Of a stretch of 64,000 bases of DNA, positions 27,901-40,900 are shown piece by piece; position 1 is the stretch's first letter; the number at the start of each line of letters is the position of its first letter. This DNA comes from Puffinus mauretanicus (lineage: Eukaryota > Chordata > Aves > Procellariiformes > Procellariidae): the NCBI GenBank assembly GCA_023333565.1, contig JAJKFH010003229.1, positions 3,694,001 through 3,758,000 on the forward strand. Reading direction: 5' to 3'. Position numbers and translations under genes: made by a program. The notes under the pieces are model-generated. The model was given only the letters and a program-made list of their open reading frames with translations. It did no database searches and was not told the DNA's origin.

Positions 27901-28609
27901 CTTCCCAGGAACATCTCATACATGGAAATGCTGCAGACTTGAGGTCACTACCTTGCTTGTTACAAAACCATGAAACTATTTGGCTTTTGCTCCCATTTTG
28001 TTCTCTGTTTCTCCTCTGGGATGGCTATTTTTGCCTTTCATTAATATGGGGTCTATAATTCTCGGCAAAGGCTATGTGATAATCCCTCTAGGTTTTATTT
28101 AACATTTGGGAAATATGATACTTGTACAATAAATAGGGGTTTGTTTTTTCCTGGAGAACATAAGTTGGGTTTACTAGATTTAATTTATTAATTGAATGAA
28201 AAAAAAAGTTCTGTTTAAATTATACTAAAAATATCAGTCTTGTGTGTGTCACAAGGAGTAGCAGTCATGGGACACAACAGCATGGTTTTCAAGAGACCAT
28301 AGGAAAGAGACAGCTGAAGCTAACAGGAAGTTTTTTTTCATTGCTCAAAGATGTGCCATTTACTTCAATACAATCAGGCTTTATGGCTAGCCAAAAGAGA
28401 AACCCCATCAAAGCTCTTTAAGGTGCGTTAACTTTACTTTGAGATAGTCTTGCCAAGATTAGCCTCATCCTCCTGCCATTAGGGTTAACTTTAGCAGGTT
28501 TGTTTAAGGATAAAACAGAAGGACTGGATTCCTCTTTAATACCTCGCAGGGCTGTTAGCTTTTGTCTGACAAAAAAGATTCCCCTTCTATATCTTCCCAG
28601 TTTTCAGTA

Positions 28610-28900
28610 ATCACAGAATCACAGAATCATTAAGGTTGGAAAAGACCTGTAAGATCATCGACTCCAACCATCAACCCAACACCACCATGCCCTCTAAACC
28701 ACGTCCCTCAGCGCCTCATCTACACGTCTTTTAAATACTTCTAGGGACGGTGACTGAACCACTTCCCCGGGCAGCCTGTTCCAAGGCTTGACCACTCTTT
28801 CAGTATCCCGGTCTGGGAGCACATTATGGCAATACCTGAGTAGAGCTGCACAGCTCGGCGTGAGCAACCTCCCCTCCACCTAAGGGAGTCGGTCCCAGCC
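28610..28900 (-). mobile_element. CR1 LINE, 5'-truncated copy (3' end)
   Basis: Typical bird CR1 insertion in reverse orientation. The left edge has the CR1 3' terminal octamer repeated (ACAGAATC twice), followed by the standard 3' UTR words CATTAAGGTTGGAAAAGACC and CCAACCATCAACCCAACACC. The minus strand then codes the very end of ORF2 (WNRLPGEVVQSPSLEVFKRR at about 28,720-28,780, stop near 28,694). Only about 290 bp remains, as is usual for 5'-truncated CR1. It is clearly younger than the copy at 57 kb because the consensus is easily read. Confidence 0.95.
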
Positions 28901-31900
28901 CTCCTCTGCCATCTTCCTCCTCCCTCCCTGCCCCAGGCTGTTCGCTCTGGTTGCTTCAGGAAGCCCTGGCACTCAGCTGAGCTGAGCTGGTCAGGCAGTC
29001 ATCAGATTCGAACTCACCAGTACAGCAGAAGACAGCAAAGCAGCAAGCTTTTTTTCCCCAAGTTCATGACTCAGTTAAGCGACTCGCTCCCCTGCCAGAG
29101 CGAGTGCAAAGGAGAGGAAGGATGGCATGGCGGGGAGCCGGGGCAGCAGGAAGCCAAGGCGAGGAAAGGAAGCTCTGCCTGGCTGAGCTGGGCTGACCCT
29201 GTAGCCTCTCATATTTGGAGTCCCCGCAACGCTCAGGAGTGGTGGATCCCAGCAGCACCTGCTTAGACCTGCCATCCTCCGCTCTGCGTCCCTTCTCACT
29301 ACCCCTGCTCCACTTCTGTTCCTTGTGTTGGGGGTGGGATACAAACGCCCTTTGCAGCACCATGCAGAGCCAGGCACTTTCTAGAGGTATCTAGAGGTGC
29401 ATTCCTCTCCTAATTTATAGCCAAATAGCTCAAGGTGAAACAGATATAGATAGGGGTTTTTGTGGGGAGAACACATGGTGTTCTATCAGGTCAGCCAAGC
29501 ATACCAAAGGTTAAGCTGTCAATTAGACATTTGCTCTGTGAAATTCATGATCATTCATGCATTATCAGCCTTTTTAAAAGAAAATTTGCCATGCATTATT
29601 AACACCTGACAGACCTCATAGCAAGTTTTTCTGTCTGGGCAAGCTGTTGAGGACAGGTTCTTCCTGCCACTTCCATCCCAGATGAGGGGATGTGGCCCTC
29701 ACTCTTTATTGGCATTATGTGATGTTCTCTCTGCCAATTAATAGGGAAGATGCTGTACATATAGAGCCATCCCACCCATAGCATGGCTGTCTCCAGCTGA
29801 GGCTAACCTGACTGCTTCCAGCATGAGCTAAGAGCAATCACTGAGCTTATGTGCATAGGATCTACATTAATACTGAAAGAGAAAACGTGCCTGCATGTGT
29901 CCATCAGCGCATAGAGAAGTGGCTGTATGCCTGTGGACGTGTATGGCTGTGCTTGCAGTGTGTCTGCACACAAGTGTTCACAGGCTTGTACGTGCAAAAC
30001 AGAGAGAGCCAAGCGGATTGTATCTTTGAAGCAGCCGGAGTCCGCATGAGTGAAAACGAACAACAGGAGCTCCTATTCAATCAAGACGGACAAATGGGGT
30101 CAGGGAAGTTCTCCCAAAGTCTCCGCTGAACACTTCAGCTCACACAGCAGCACTAAACGCACCGCTCTTCACTCGCCTCTGCTTGATGGGGCTGCTAACT
30201 CTTTCCAGATGAATGTTGTTTATTTAGCTTATTGATTAAACCAGCTGCTGCAGCTAACAGGAACCTCACATTTTCCAGAAAGACAGATATGAAACGTTAA
30301 AACTGGTGACCATTCCCCTCCGCCCCCCTTTCAAGAGGGTATAACTGCTCTTTGTGAAGAGGGCCGGCTTGCATTACACAAGGCTGCGGACCACGAGTCT
30401 GAAGAGGAAATGAAAGCAAGTTCTGCTTGAAGGAAATTTCTCGCGCTTGGGTGGCTTTTTCTTTTTTTTTTTAACACAAAATTACTAATTTCCTTTAGTA
30501 TGAAAAACGAGATGGCATCTGAAAATACAGTCACTAAATCAGGTTGATTTATAAAAATCTTTAGATTACCTTGCCACACCGATAAGTGACGTGATGTGCT
30601 AGACGAAAGGCTTTGGGCTTGAATGGAGGCGAACGGGGAATTTCTTTTCGGCCGTTGCAGCACCGCTTGCGTTGGGAACGCTGCTCTCGGTGACCACAAG
30701 AAGCTACCTGCAGACTGACTTGCCAGGGGGTTTATCACTGGCGCACCTGGTGAGCACTCAAGATCTGAGGTCCCGTCCCCTCATGGCGTAAAGCTGTCTT
30801 CTTCTATCCCTGCTTCCCAAGCAGGGAACAGAGTGATTTGGACAAGCCAACACAGAAACCCAGCAATGTGCCTAGAAATAGGCCCCAGCTCACCTCCCTG
30901 TTTGGTGTCCTAGGCACAAAGCCAGCTTTCCTCACTGCTAGCCATGCCTGTGGCCTTCCCTTTTTCGGTGGGAGGTGATGTGGTTTCTTTCTCTGAGGAA
31001 GTTGTTGACACATCAATGCACCTGGATCCATCAAGCCCGGTGCAAAACTGCATTGTTCCTGTTTTTACTGAAACCAAAGGCCACTCACTGCCTTAGCTGG
31101 CAGTCAGGGGAAGATGGTGGTGGGGCAGCAAGCGTAGCACACCAGAAGAAATCAGAAGCTCAGCTCGCTCAGTCTTCCATTCCCTTCTGCTTAGGACATG
31201 CTGGTCCTACAGCATCCCTCTGGCATGTGCAAGCAAGATCTTCATCATCCCTTTGAATGTTTTCACCTGCCTTTGCAACACAGTTGAAAAGCTCTGGAGG
31301 ACAAAGGAGCAAAAGGATGAGTATTATTATCAGGCTGCTGAGTCTGAGTAATGGCTCTGGATCCATAAAGCTGCATAAGTACTTCATGCCCTAGCATCTG
31401 AAAGGAGAAGCTGGGCAGAATCTAAACCAAAATGCCAAAGAACATAATTTCTTATTATGCCCCATCCCCAAGACAATGAGGAGCACATCCAGCCAAGGTA
31501 ATCAGTTAGACGTTAGGACACCCATCACAAAACCAAACATACAGTATAAAAGCGACGTCCCTGATCCCTAGTCCCTTTGCCGACGCTGCAGCAGCTCCAG
31601 CTGCTCCATGTCCCCATCACACCCATACCAGATGAGAGCTGTCATGTGCTGCAGTTCCTCTGAGGCTGTATGAGTCCAGAATGTATAATGATTTAATTCT
31701 GCCCACTTTTCCCTTAGTAGGACATTGTATATCACTTCCTCACCGCACTGCTGAACTTCACAAAGCCCTCAGTTACCTTGGAGACTCTTACCATTTTCTG
31801 AAACTTGGCTGAAATGCCCATCAAAAGCTACTCCAGGGAGAGACAAATCAACAGGCAGACAGGCAAGCCCATCTCCACAAGTAAAAAAAAAAAATCACAC

Positions 31901-34900
31901 ACAAGGACTGGCACAGTGCCTGTGAAACACGAACAAATGCCAGCTTGTAGGAGACTCAAAGCCGTGTGATGAGGCAGTGCCATCGGCTTTCCTGCGCACC
32001 ACTCCGGTGCTTGCTGAGGGAGCTCCCCGTGAAGCAACCACCCCTTGCTGGTTACACTTCCAGAAGGAAGCACAGGGGTTGCTGCAGACAAATGTTGAGC
32101 AGCCTGGAAGGAAATTGCCTTCTTGTTCCCTCCTGATAGGGAGCTAACCTCAGGGAGCATCCAACTGAAAGCTGTACGTTTTGAATATGCTCCCTTCTGC
32201 TAAGAAAATGTCCAAGGGAGGACATCTTTCCTGCATCTTGGAGAAATTCCAGCAGCCTGATAAAACATGATGGCTGTGATACAAAAAATCCCAGAGGAAA
32301 AGATGACTCGCAGTGGTCTCCCTGCTGACTGACATGCGGCAGTGAGCGTTGCACATTTCCTCAGGCTCCTACGCTTCAGTACAATTCTTCTCCAAGATTT
32401 CTTACCACACAAAGCAGAGAGACAGCAAACAACTATTTTGCTGTGAGATGCCGATTTATCTGTAATACATCTAATTGAAACTGTGGTTGTCCTCATTTCT
32501 TTTTCTCCAGGAAGGAAGGAAGGGAGTTACGGCTGTGCTAGAAACCAGTGTGCATGAAATGATTGCATTAGTGAGCATTTTCAAAGTTCGCTTCAGCAAA
32601 AGACTCAGTGTTTGATCTTCCTTCCCCTGCCACCACTGGCAATATTCCCACTAGTTTCAATGGAAGCAGGAGGAGAGCTTCAGAGCCGACACCTCAAACA
32701 GCACTGACCTAAGTTACCAGAACGAGAAAATAGAAATGAGCCTGAATGGAAAGCAAGACTTACCCATCTAGGTTAAATTGAGCAAAAGACACAGGTTAAC
32801 CTAAACACAGTAAAGCAGCGAAAAGTAAATGAATGCACTGCACTATTCAATGCTGTTGAAAATCAGGTAAGTTTTATCCCAGTTTCATAGAGGATATTTG
32901 AAAATTTTGGCACTTAGCAGATTGTCCTTCTTCTGCAGTGTGCTCGTGACTAGGCACACACACACAGGCAGCCAAGCACACCAACAAATATAGATAAGAC
33001 TTCTCTTCTCCCTGTTTAATACCTCCACTCGTTGCATCTTTTTCAAGTCCCATAAAAGTCTGAAAGGCACAGAACACCTTAAAAGCAACCTCTTGGCCGT
33101 GCGTCTCCATCACGGTTTTCTCTGTCAGACAGCTCTTACCAGAAGAGAGAGCACAGGTGATGGGGCAATGAACAGGGCTGGGTTTTCCCTTATCTTTTCA
33201 CATGGAGGCTCCACCAAGCCCTCTTGAAAGAAACAAGCCAAACCAGTAGCACAGTAGCGCAAGAAGAGACCAGGTTTGCATGCAATTCTTGAACCCTCCT
33301 GCGAACCCTAACACAAGCTGTGCATGGTTTTAGATGAAATCTCCCTCACAAAGCTCTTCATTTCTTTCTTTCCTTTTCCTTTTTTCAGAAGTCCTGAAGG
33401 AAGAGAGCTGGCAGTGGCACCCAATCTGCCCTCAGTTCCTTCTGCATGTCCTTCCCACCCATCCAAAAGACTTCTCAAGAGAAAACAGAGTGCAGATAGG
33501 TACCACTCCCATCTTGTGCTTTGTGACTGAAGTATGACTTGAAACTTGTTCATTTAGAAATAGGAGATGGATGAAGAAATGAGGGAACGAAAGACAAGCT
33601 CTTCTCCACCCCCACAGGAAAATGGCCTCTTCGGTCTCTGAATATCACTTTTCCAATATAGCGTCCTGAGGCTTGAAAGCACAACAGCTTTTGCTTACGC
33701 TACTCGATCTTTTCTTGTTAAGATAAGGGGGAAATATTCTTGCTGGCTTTAATGGAGCCAGGCCCTTGGCCAGCTGGTGTGAACCAACACAGTTCCTGTA
33801 CAGGCAGACTGATTCCCCTAAAACTGCAGCTCCCAAGGACCGGGGTGCATTACAGAGGCAGCAGGTGAGAAGCACACTTATTAAATGCCATATTGTTAAT
33901 GCAAATGAAGGCAGATGGCATCTCCACTGCAGGGAACACAAACCTCTGAAGAGCTTCTGAACATCCTGCAAGTTTTAATGACCCATTCAATGCTTTAGTG
34001 ATTTTGCCCTTCAGTCACAATTCAATAGCTTTTAACATGCAGGAAGTCTACTCTCTATAAGGGAGAGTATTTCTTAGGTCTTTACTAAATAATAATATAA
34101 GTTGGCTTTCTTTCTTTTTTCTATAGTGAGTATGATTTTTGCAAGACAGAAATCCAGGAGGAAGATAATGGACTTCACCAGAATCTGCATAGGATTTGAA
34201 GCACTTACGTGACTCCTGTGTGAAAGTACTTTTTTTCAGGCAGTAACTCTATCCAAGTGTGTATTTTGATCGGTATCAATGTCATCACCTGTGGTAAGGT
34301 AGCCTCAAGATGTCCCAGCCAGGCTTAGGGTTTCATTCTCCTGAGCTTTGGTGACAGCCAGCTGGAGAGCTGTAGCAAATGAAAGGGAGGTAACAGAGAG
34401 GAAGGATGGCAAGAAGCATGGGTGATTGCATAGGAAAGCGTAGGCACGACCTTCTGAAAAGACTTTCTAAACAATACAGTGGTTTAAAACCAATACACAA
34501 ACCCAGTAGCCACCCCATCCCCACAGTGGGGTTTTGTTATTTGTACATTGAATGCCCATACAAACTCCCTTGAGGAAGGGAGCATGAGAAGAAACACACA
34601 CAAAGCTGTGGTATAACCTCTTTAACCAGTACAGGGCACGGCAGGCTCTGTTATTGGTCTCCAGAGATCAGACGCTTCTCAGAAAATTACACCAACTTCA
34701 GTTCTCCCCCCAGATATAACAGCCAGCTGTGGGGTCCAGGCTCCCGAACTACGTGAAGCCGTTTACTGACAGGCTTACCATGGTATTGTCTCTGTTTTTA
34801 AAGATAACATTCACTTCTTCCAAGTAGAGCAGAAAAAAACAAAACAAACCAAAACAAAACAATCTTCAAGGAGAAGGATGTGATCATCCCCCCAAAAACC

Positions 34901-37900
34901 CATCATATGCCACCGGGGCAGACAGATAATTCTCTTAAGGGTAAAACAGGCAGCAATTTAAGAGTTACTAGGGCTCCTACTGCAAATATTCTGAAGTATA
35001 CTTGAGAAACAAAAGAGGAAGCAGAAACTAGGAGATGCCTTTTGGATTAGCAGTGAATAAAATCTCACCAGCAGGAAAAGCACCGTGAACAACCAAGGCA
35101 GTGCTAGCTCCACGCCGGTTCACAGCGAGATGCTGAAGTTGAGGCGCTGGTCCCATGGGAGCCAGCCAGCCCTGGGTAGCTTACCGACTCCAGCAGATGC
35201 AGTATCTATCTCCTGCCCTGTGTGGTGGTAGCTACTTGCTTAGCTAGATAACCAAGATGTAAACAAAATTTGGGGAAACAACATGTTTTTTCCGGTATTT
35301 AAGCCATTTGGGTTGTTTTTTTTCTGAGCTATCTGGATTAGATAACAACTCCACCTCTGTCTTGTTAATGGTGCTCTCTGCTGCGTTGAAAGACTCTGCT
35401 CTGTGTCTTGTTGGGGTGCTATCTTTCTGTGTTTCCTGATCAAATTTACAAACACTATGTTGTTTAATAAACTTTTCAAATGGTATTTCCTCTTCTCAGT
35501 GTGGAACTGGATCTGCCTCATCTGAATTACAGACCCACATAGCCTTGAGTTATTTGGGGCCCTGTGGCCCCATTCCTTGCTGACTCAAAGGCTTTTCCTC
35601 TCAGCCTGATGCAACCTTCTGTTAGAAGTTGTGTTTTACCCCTCTAGGTGCCAGATTTGACACCAACCAGGTTTCTTTAGCTTGAGCCAGTAACTCTCTA
35701 CAAGGGCAGAGTAGTCCGAAGGACATCACTGATGCGTGTTGCAAACCTTGCAGCCACTCTGCAACTGTGCCGGACCTCTGACCCCTGGAAGATGTCCACC
35801 TTCTGCCACCCAGGAAGCACCTGGATGGCTCTGCGCACCTTGGCCTGCAAGAAGGCAGCTCCTGCAGATACCATGACCACAGCTGGAGCTGGCAGGAGAC
35901 CAGGTTTCTTTGCATCAGGTTGAGGAAAGACTTACTGGGAGCGCCCACCCTCCACCACCACATCCAAGAGCAGGTGTTTCCCAGTGGGTGTGCATGAGGT
36001 TTGGACTGGTGCACCATCAAAGCAAATAGTCCATGTCTGGGTAAAAGGCAGAAAAGGACCACTGGGATGGTTGTGAAGCTAGAGGAGCGTTGGGTCCCCT
36101 TTAAGCACTGCGAGGCAGAAGCACATCCAGCATCCCAAACACGGTGTGGACTTACACCAGGGACAGAGGCAGTCCCCAGACAGGAATGATACTGGTGACA
36201 AGCGCCTGAGGAGGCCACAGCTCTTGGTAGCCAGGATGTCTGTGCTCGTCCAGTCACTGAGGGCCCACAAAACACCTGGACAGCAGAGGGGAGACCTGGT
36301 CCATCCCTGACACCCCAGCTGTGGGAGGAGGGAGGCACGACAGGAGGCAAGCTCCGTAACAGCTCCCTGCCTTTACCCCGACACAACAGGATTATGTGTT
36401 GACATCTGGCCAGGCTTGTGACTGGCCAACGGCTGTGATTGTTTACCCCTGAAGTTAATCTTTTTTTTTTTTTTAAATTCTCTTAAATGCCAAGGAGTCA
36501 TGTTTGGCCAGAAGCTGGACTATATTTAAAATATCTATTGAAGCTGACTTCTTATACAGAATAATGCTCGTACTGTATTATCTGATTTTTGTGCTGACGT
36601 GGTGTCCAGTGACAAGGCACCACGTCCATGGTTTCTCCTGTCCATGTCTTAGGATCAGATAAGCTTGATCATTTCAAAAGGACCGGACATGACCTGGCCC
36701 AACACCATTTCAATGAACATTACTGATCTGACCATGTAAACATGTGGCAGTTAAATATCCCAGTTTTCAGTGGAAATCAATAACAGTAGGTAAAAAATCT
36801 ATCCAAGAAAAAATCTGACAAGTTTTTGGAAAGGAACACACACACTGTGCAAGTTTTTATACCTCAGCCACTGCTGCAGTAGCCAGGGCAGAGGAGAGAA
36901 CAAAAGTGATAGTTTGGGAAAAATCTATTTCTACAAAATGATGAATTCCAGATTTAATTTCACAGTTTCGGTGATGATTTCCCATGCACGTTACTGCATT
37001 CGGTTGCACCATCCATCTTGGTTTAAGGAAGAGATGATTGCTTGTGCCTAATACTGAGTCAGTAAGTGCCATCAGCAATTCAGTCATCCTGGTCTGATCT
37101 GAACCCGGAGTTTCACAGCTGGAGGCTGTGGATTCAGCAAAGACCCTGGTGGAGCAGAGAAGGCTCAGTGAGGTGGGGGAGGGCTGTGGGCCACACTCAC
37201 TGCTCCAAGCAGCTCCAAGTGCACATGACTTTGGCTTTCCGCTGCTCTGGCTTTTCCCGACTCCTGCTTGCTCAGAAGAGCCTTTGCAAAGGCTGTGGTG
37301 GGCAAAACACCAGCGTGAGGGGCACAGAGCGGTCAGAGGGGCGAGCTGTGAGCTGCAACGCTGCGTGGTGGGAACTCTGCTTCTGCAACCGGAGCCACTC
37401 AAACAAGTGAGTGGTGGTCTTGGTCCTTCGCAACTGGGACTGACATCCCAGGGAGGAGGTGGATCAGGGCCATAGCACTATATGTGATGGACCCCAGTTT
37501 GTTACAATCTCTGGCTGGGGCTCAGGGTCAAACTGTGGGCTAGTGAGTGTCCCCCCATGGAGCGATGTGACAGGGGCAGCACAGCCAGGGGTGCAACCGT
37601 ATGACATTGCCTATTCTTCTGTTTTGAATTCTGCAGCAACACATAAGTGAGCGTGTGGGCAGAAAAGGCAGCCAGAGTGGGGAAGAACAGAACAGCAGCT
37701 CCCTGATGGAGCAGGGACCGAACAAATGAACTCACCACCACCACTGCGGGAGTCTGGCACCACTGGCGTTCGGAGGGAGAGAAGAGCCTCCATGGACTTT
37801 TTTAGTAGCTACAAGTCCTGCTTGCAATTCCCCTGCAGGGAATTTTTGCAACCGCACAAGCCTCTCTGTGTTGAGGGCTCCTCTAGCTAAAGCTCAGGTA

Positions 37901-40900
37901 TTGTGGGCCACGTGACACGGGGTACGAGGTGCGGGGTGGTGACAGAAGCATGTGCTATTGAGGGATGGAAACTCCTAGGAGATGGCTCTTCCCTTGCTTG
38001 CCTTGTGGTAGCACGTGCTGCCCAGCCTCTGGCACATGGGATCTCACAGCAGGAGAGACATGGCAGCACTGTGTCCGTGGGGCATGGGCGTGGGGTGAAC
38101 AGAGCATGGGCAGCGGGTGGATCAGCTGCTCAGACCGTGAGGGCTAACGGTCTCGTGCCACACGTGTCCACGTGCTTTCCTTCTGGCTGACCCACTAATG
38201 CTAATGCAGGAGCTTCAAAGTGGCTAGTGAGGACTCTCCATTGTCAAATAGCCATCTAGATTTTTTTCGACTCAGGACAGCTAATAAAGACAATCAGCAG
38301 TTTAAACCTGACTGGCCAATGTTTTGCCAAGGAAAAGTGCCCTGAAGGGAATCTGGTCCCACCATCTTTTGGTGCGTTATTCAGTATGGCTTATTTCTGC
38401 TGAATAAAGCCTTTGGGACTAACTAGCACTGCAGCCAAAAACCCATCCAAGTAAGAAAAGTGGTTTGCAAGTTGTGCCCCTGAGCCCTGGCTCCAGCTAC
38501 CCAGCTCTCACCGTGCCTAAGGGGCTGGGTTAGTACTCCAGCAAGGGGGCTAACGAGACACCGGGCTAGATAAAATAAGCAGCCTGAAATTTAATAGCAG
38601 CGTTAGGAATGGGGACTTCCACAGCTAAGCCAACCCAGCCCTCTGTATTTATTGGGGTTGGGGAGGAGATGCTTTAAGAAAAGACTTCTGATAGCAGCAA
38701 CTAGGAAGAGTTTGTGTGTTTGCAAACTGCTTCCAAGCCTTGTTAATTCCTGCTCAAATATGAAGCTTTGTAAGCTTAATCCTCCTTTCTCATCAGCTCC
38801 TTTCAGAAAAGCCCTGCTGGCCTGATACAACGCAGAGCTTTGCTTATGCAAGGCTTAAAGAACAGCCATTAAAAAAAAGAAGTCGTTTCAAAGAACCGTC
38901 AGTTTTCAGGGGTTGACCTTAAATCCAGCATTCTTCTCTGGATGCGTGTTATTCACAGCTCAAAAGAGGATGCAGAAATTGGTGATTTGGAAAAAAAATG
39001 CAGAAAAAATTTGAAGTGTGAACAATGAAGGGCCTATTGTTACTCCTACAGGAATCACTGCATGAAGTCACTCTGTCCCAGGATATTTTTAAATACATAT
39101 TCAGTGGGTAGATGTTTTGGTTCTTTTAGGAACTGTTAGATTCGCCAGCAGTGTTAATTAGCTAGTGGTGAACGGTGTGCAGTTTGTCATTCAAAACTTA
39201 GGCTGTGGGCTCCTTTTCTAGAGTATCACAGTGCCACTGAAAACTAGATTATGGTCTATTTATAAAATCCTTAAATAGGCAAGTTTTCATGTTTTCTACT
39301 GTACCTTACTTTGTTTTGTAAAGATAAGCTAAATGGTTTTAGTTTCTGTCAAATCATGGAAATTTGCTCCTCAATATGGATTAAATGAATGCTTGCTACA
39401 TTTTATTGCTTCTATAACGTCTTATATATCAGAAACAAAAGACAGATTTATGCTCAAGATTAGAAAAATCTGTCTTGTTCAGGTTTTTTTTTCATAGAAA
39501 GCATCACAGTGATAATAGCACATCGTCCCCAGGGAACCCCTAGGGAAGTAACAGATGAGAGTCCTGTGGACTCCTTTGTGGCTCTGTCTTAATAGTTTTG
39601 AGTCTAAACAGTATTTATTCAACAAACCCACACCTCCTGCCTCCAAGTAACAAAGCAGAGCTCCAGCTAGCCTGCAAATTCATCTTGAAGAGCAAATAGG
39701 TGGATAAAGAAAGGCAAAAACCCCGCTGCACTACGTAGTGAAAAACCAAAGTCGTGAGTGAGCAGAATGAGCTGGGAAGGAAAATCTTAATTGTCACTGC
39801 TAAGCGGCGGTGAAATCTCTTATGGAGATGTGCCCTCTCCCGGCCTCACCGGGGAAGCGTGGAGGGACCGGGGGTGCCAGGGGCACAGGCGCCGCGGGGA
39901 GGTTCGGGAGCCTGCGTTACTCTGCTGTCATACTAGCAAGCAAATAAATGAAACGCGTGTCGGCCTGGCAATTACATATTAACAAGTCGTTTGGGTCAAG
40001 ATTTAAATAAATAGAGGGGCTGCCCGAAGTTCAGCTCCCATTTAAGCGCTGGTTTTTCACAAGTGCCAGAGCACCTGAGCCTAAAGCCGGCTTCAGCTCC
40101 TTAGATTGCATTTGGTCTGTTGCCAGCAGCTTGAAAGTCACACCTTCTGTTTGGATGCTTGAAGATGGTTATCTGAACCCAGCTTTCATCCCGGGTCGTT
40201 GTTGTTGTTATTATTTATTGCTGCTCTTGTTTGTTTGTGGTTTTAAATTGGGGCCGGGGAGGGAAAGCTTTACCAGGCTGGGGCCCAGGGAAGGCTGCCG
40301 CTACACGAGCCCTGCCAGACGGAGCGAGCCCTGGCTGCAAGCCCCACGCCTCCTGGGGGCTGCTCTGAACCATGCCACCCACGCAGCCACGGCCCGGGGC
40401 CCCCGCACAAACCCACAGCCAGCTGTGAACAGGGCCTATATTACGGATTTCCAGCCACGGAGCATCCCTTATTTGTGCACATTGGTGCATAGGAGTTGGC
40501 TTACTGATTCTGTTAAAAATCATACACTTCACTTCCAATGTGATTTTTGCCTAGCTTGCAGTCCAAACCACTGCCTCCTCCTGTGCTGCTAGACTGAGGG
40601 TCCCTGCATTAGCAGATCTCTGTTCCTTGGGGATGAACAAACAGACACTTAAACTTCTGTTCCCTGAATTAGCTAAACAGTTGGAAGGGTTAAAATCTTC
40701 AATGAAATAAAGCTTATTTTGCCGTCGTTAAGACATTGTCCTGCACTCTTCAGTATCACCCCCCCTGTCAAACCATGGACATCAAGCAGCAACGTGGTCT
40801 TCCAGGAACAGCTCTCCCTGTGCCCAGCACAGGAACAGCCTCCCTGTCCTAGACTCCGCTAGAGTTAGTGCCCACTATTTAATTCTGAAACACCACGAGA

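Larger units (their letters stand above)
15489..28609. other. Intergenic, no gene recognised
   Basis: AT-rich. Includes a CACACA/TGTGTG inverted repeat at 18,083-18,134, a TAATTG-rich patch at about 21,880-21,965, a GC-richer stretch at 21,220-21,870 with chance ORFs, and A-rich tracts near 26,483-26,520. No exon pair could be supported. Confidence 0.7.

Noticed and set aside
35622..36386. 254-codon minus-strand ORF, the longest in the window
   Set aside because: Lies in a GC-rich block with other overlapping ORFs. The peptide is rich in Ser, Cys, Trp and Arg, with no domain or family resemblance. A composition artefact or decayed element is more likely than a gene.
36857..37402. 181-codon minus-strand ORF
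   Set aside because: Same GC-rich context, competing open frames on the plus strand and no recognisable motif.
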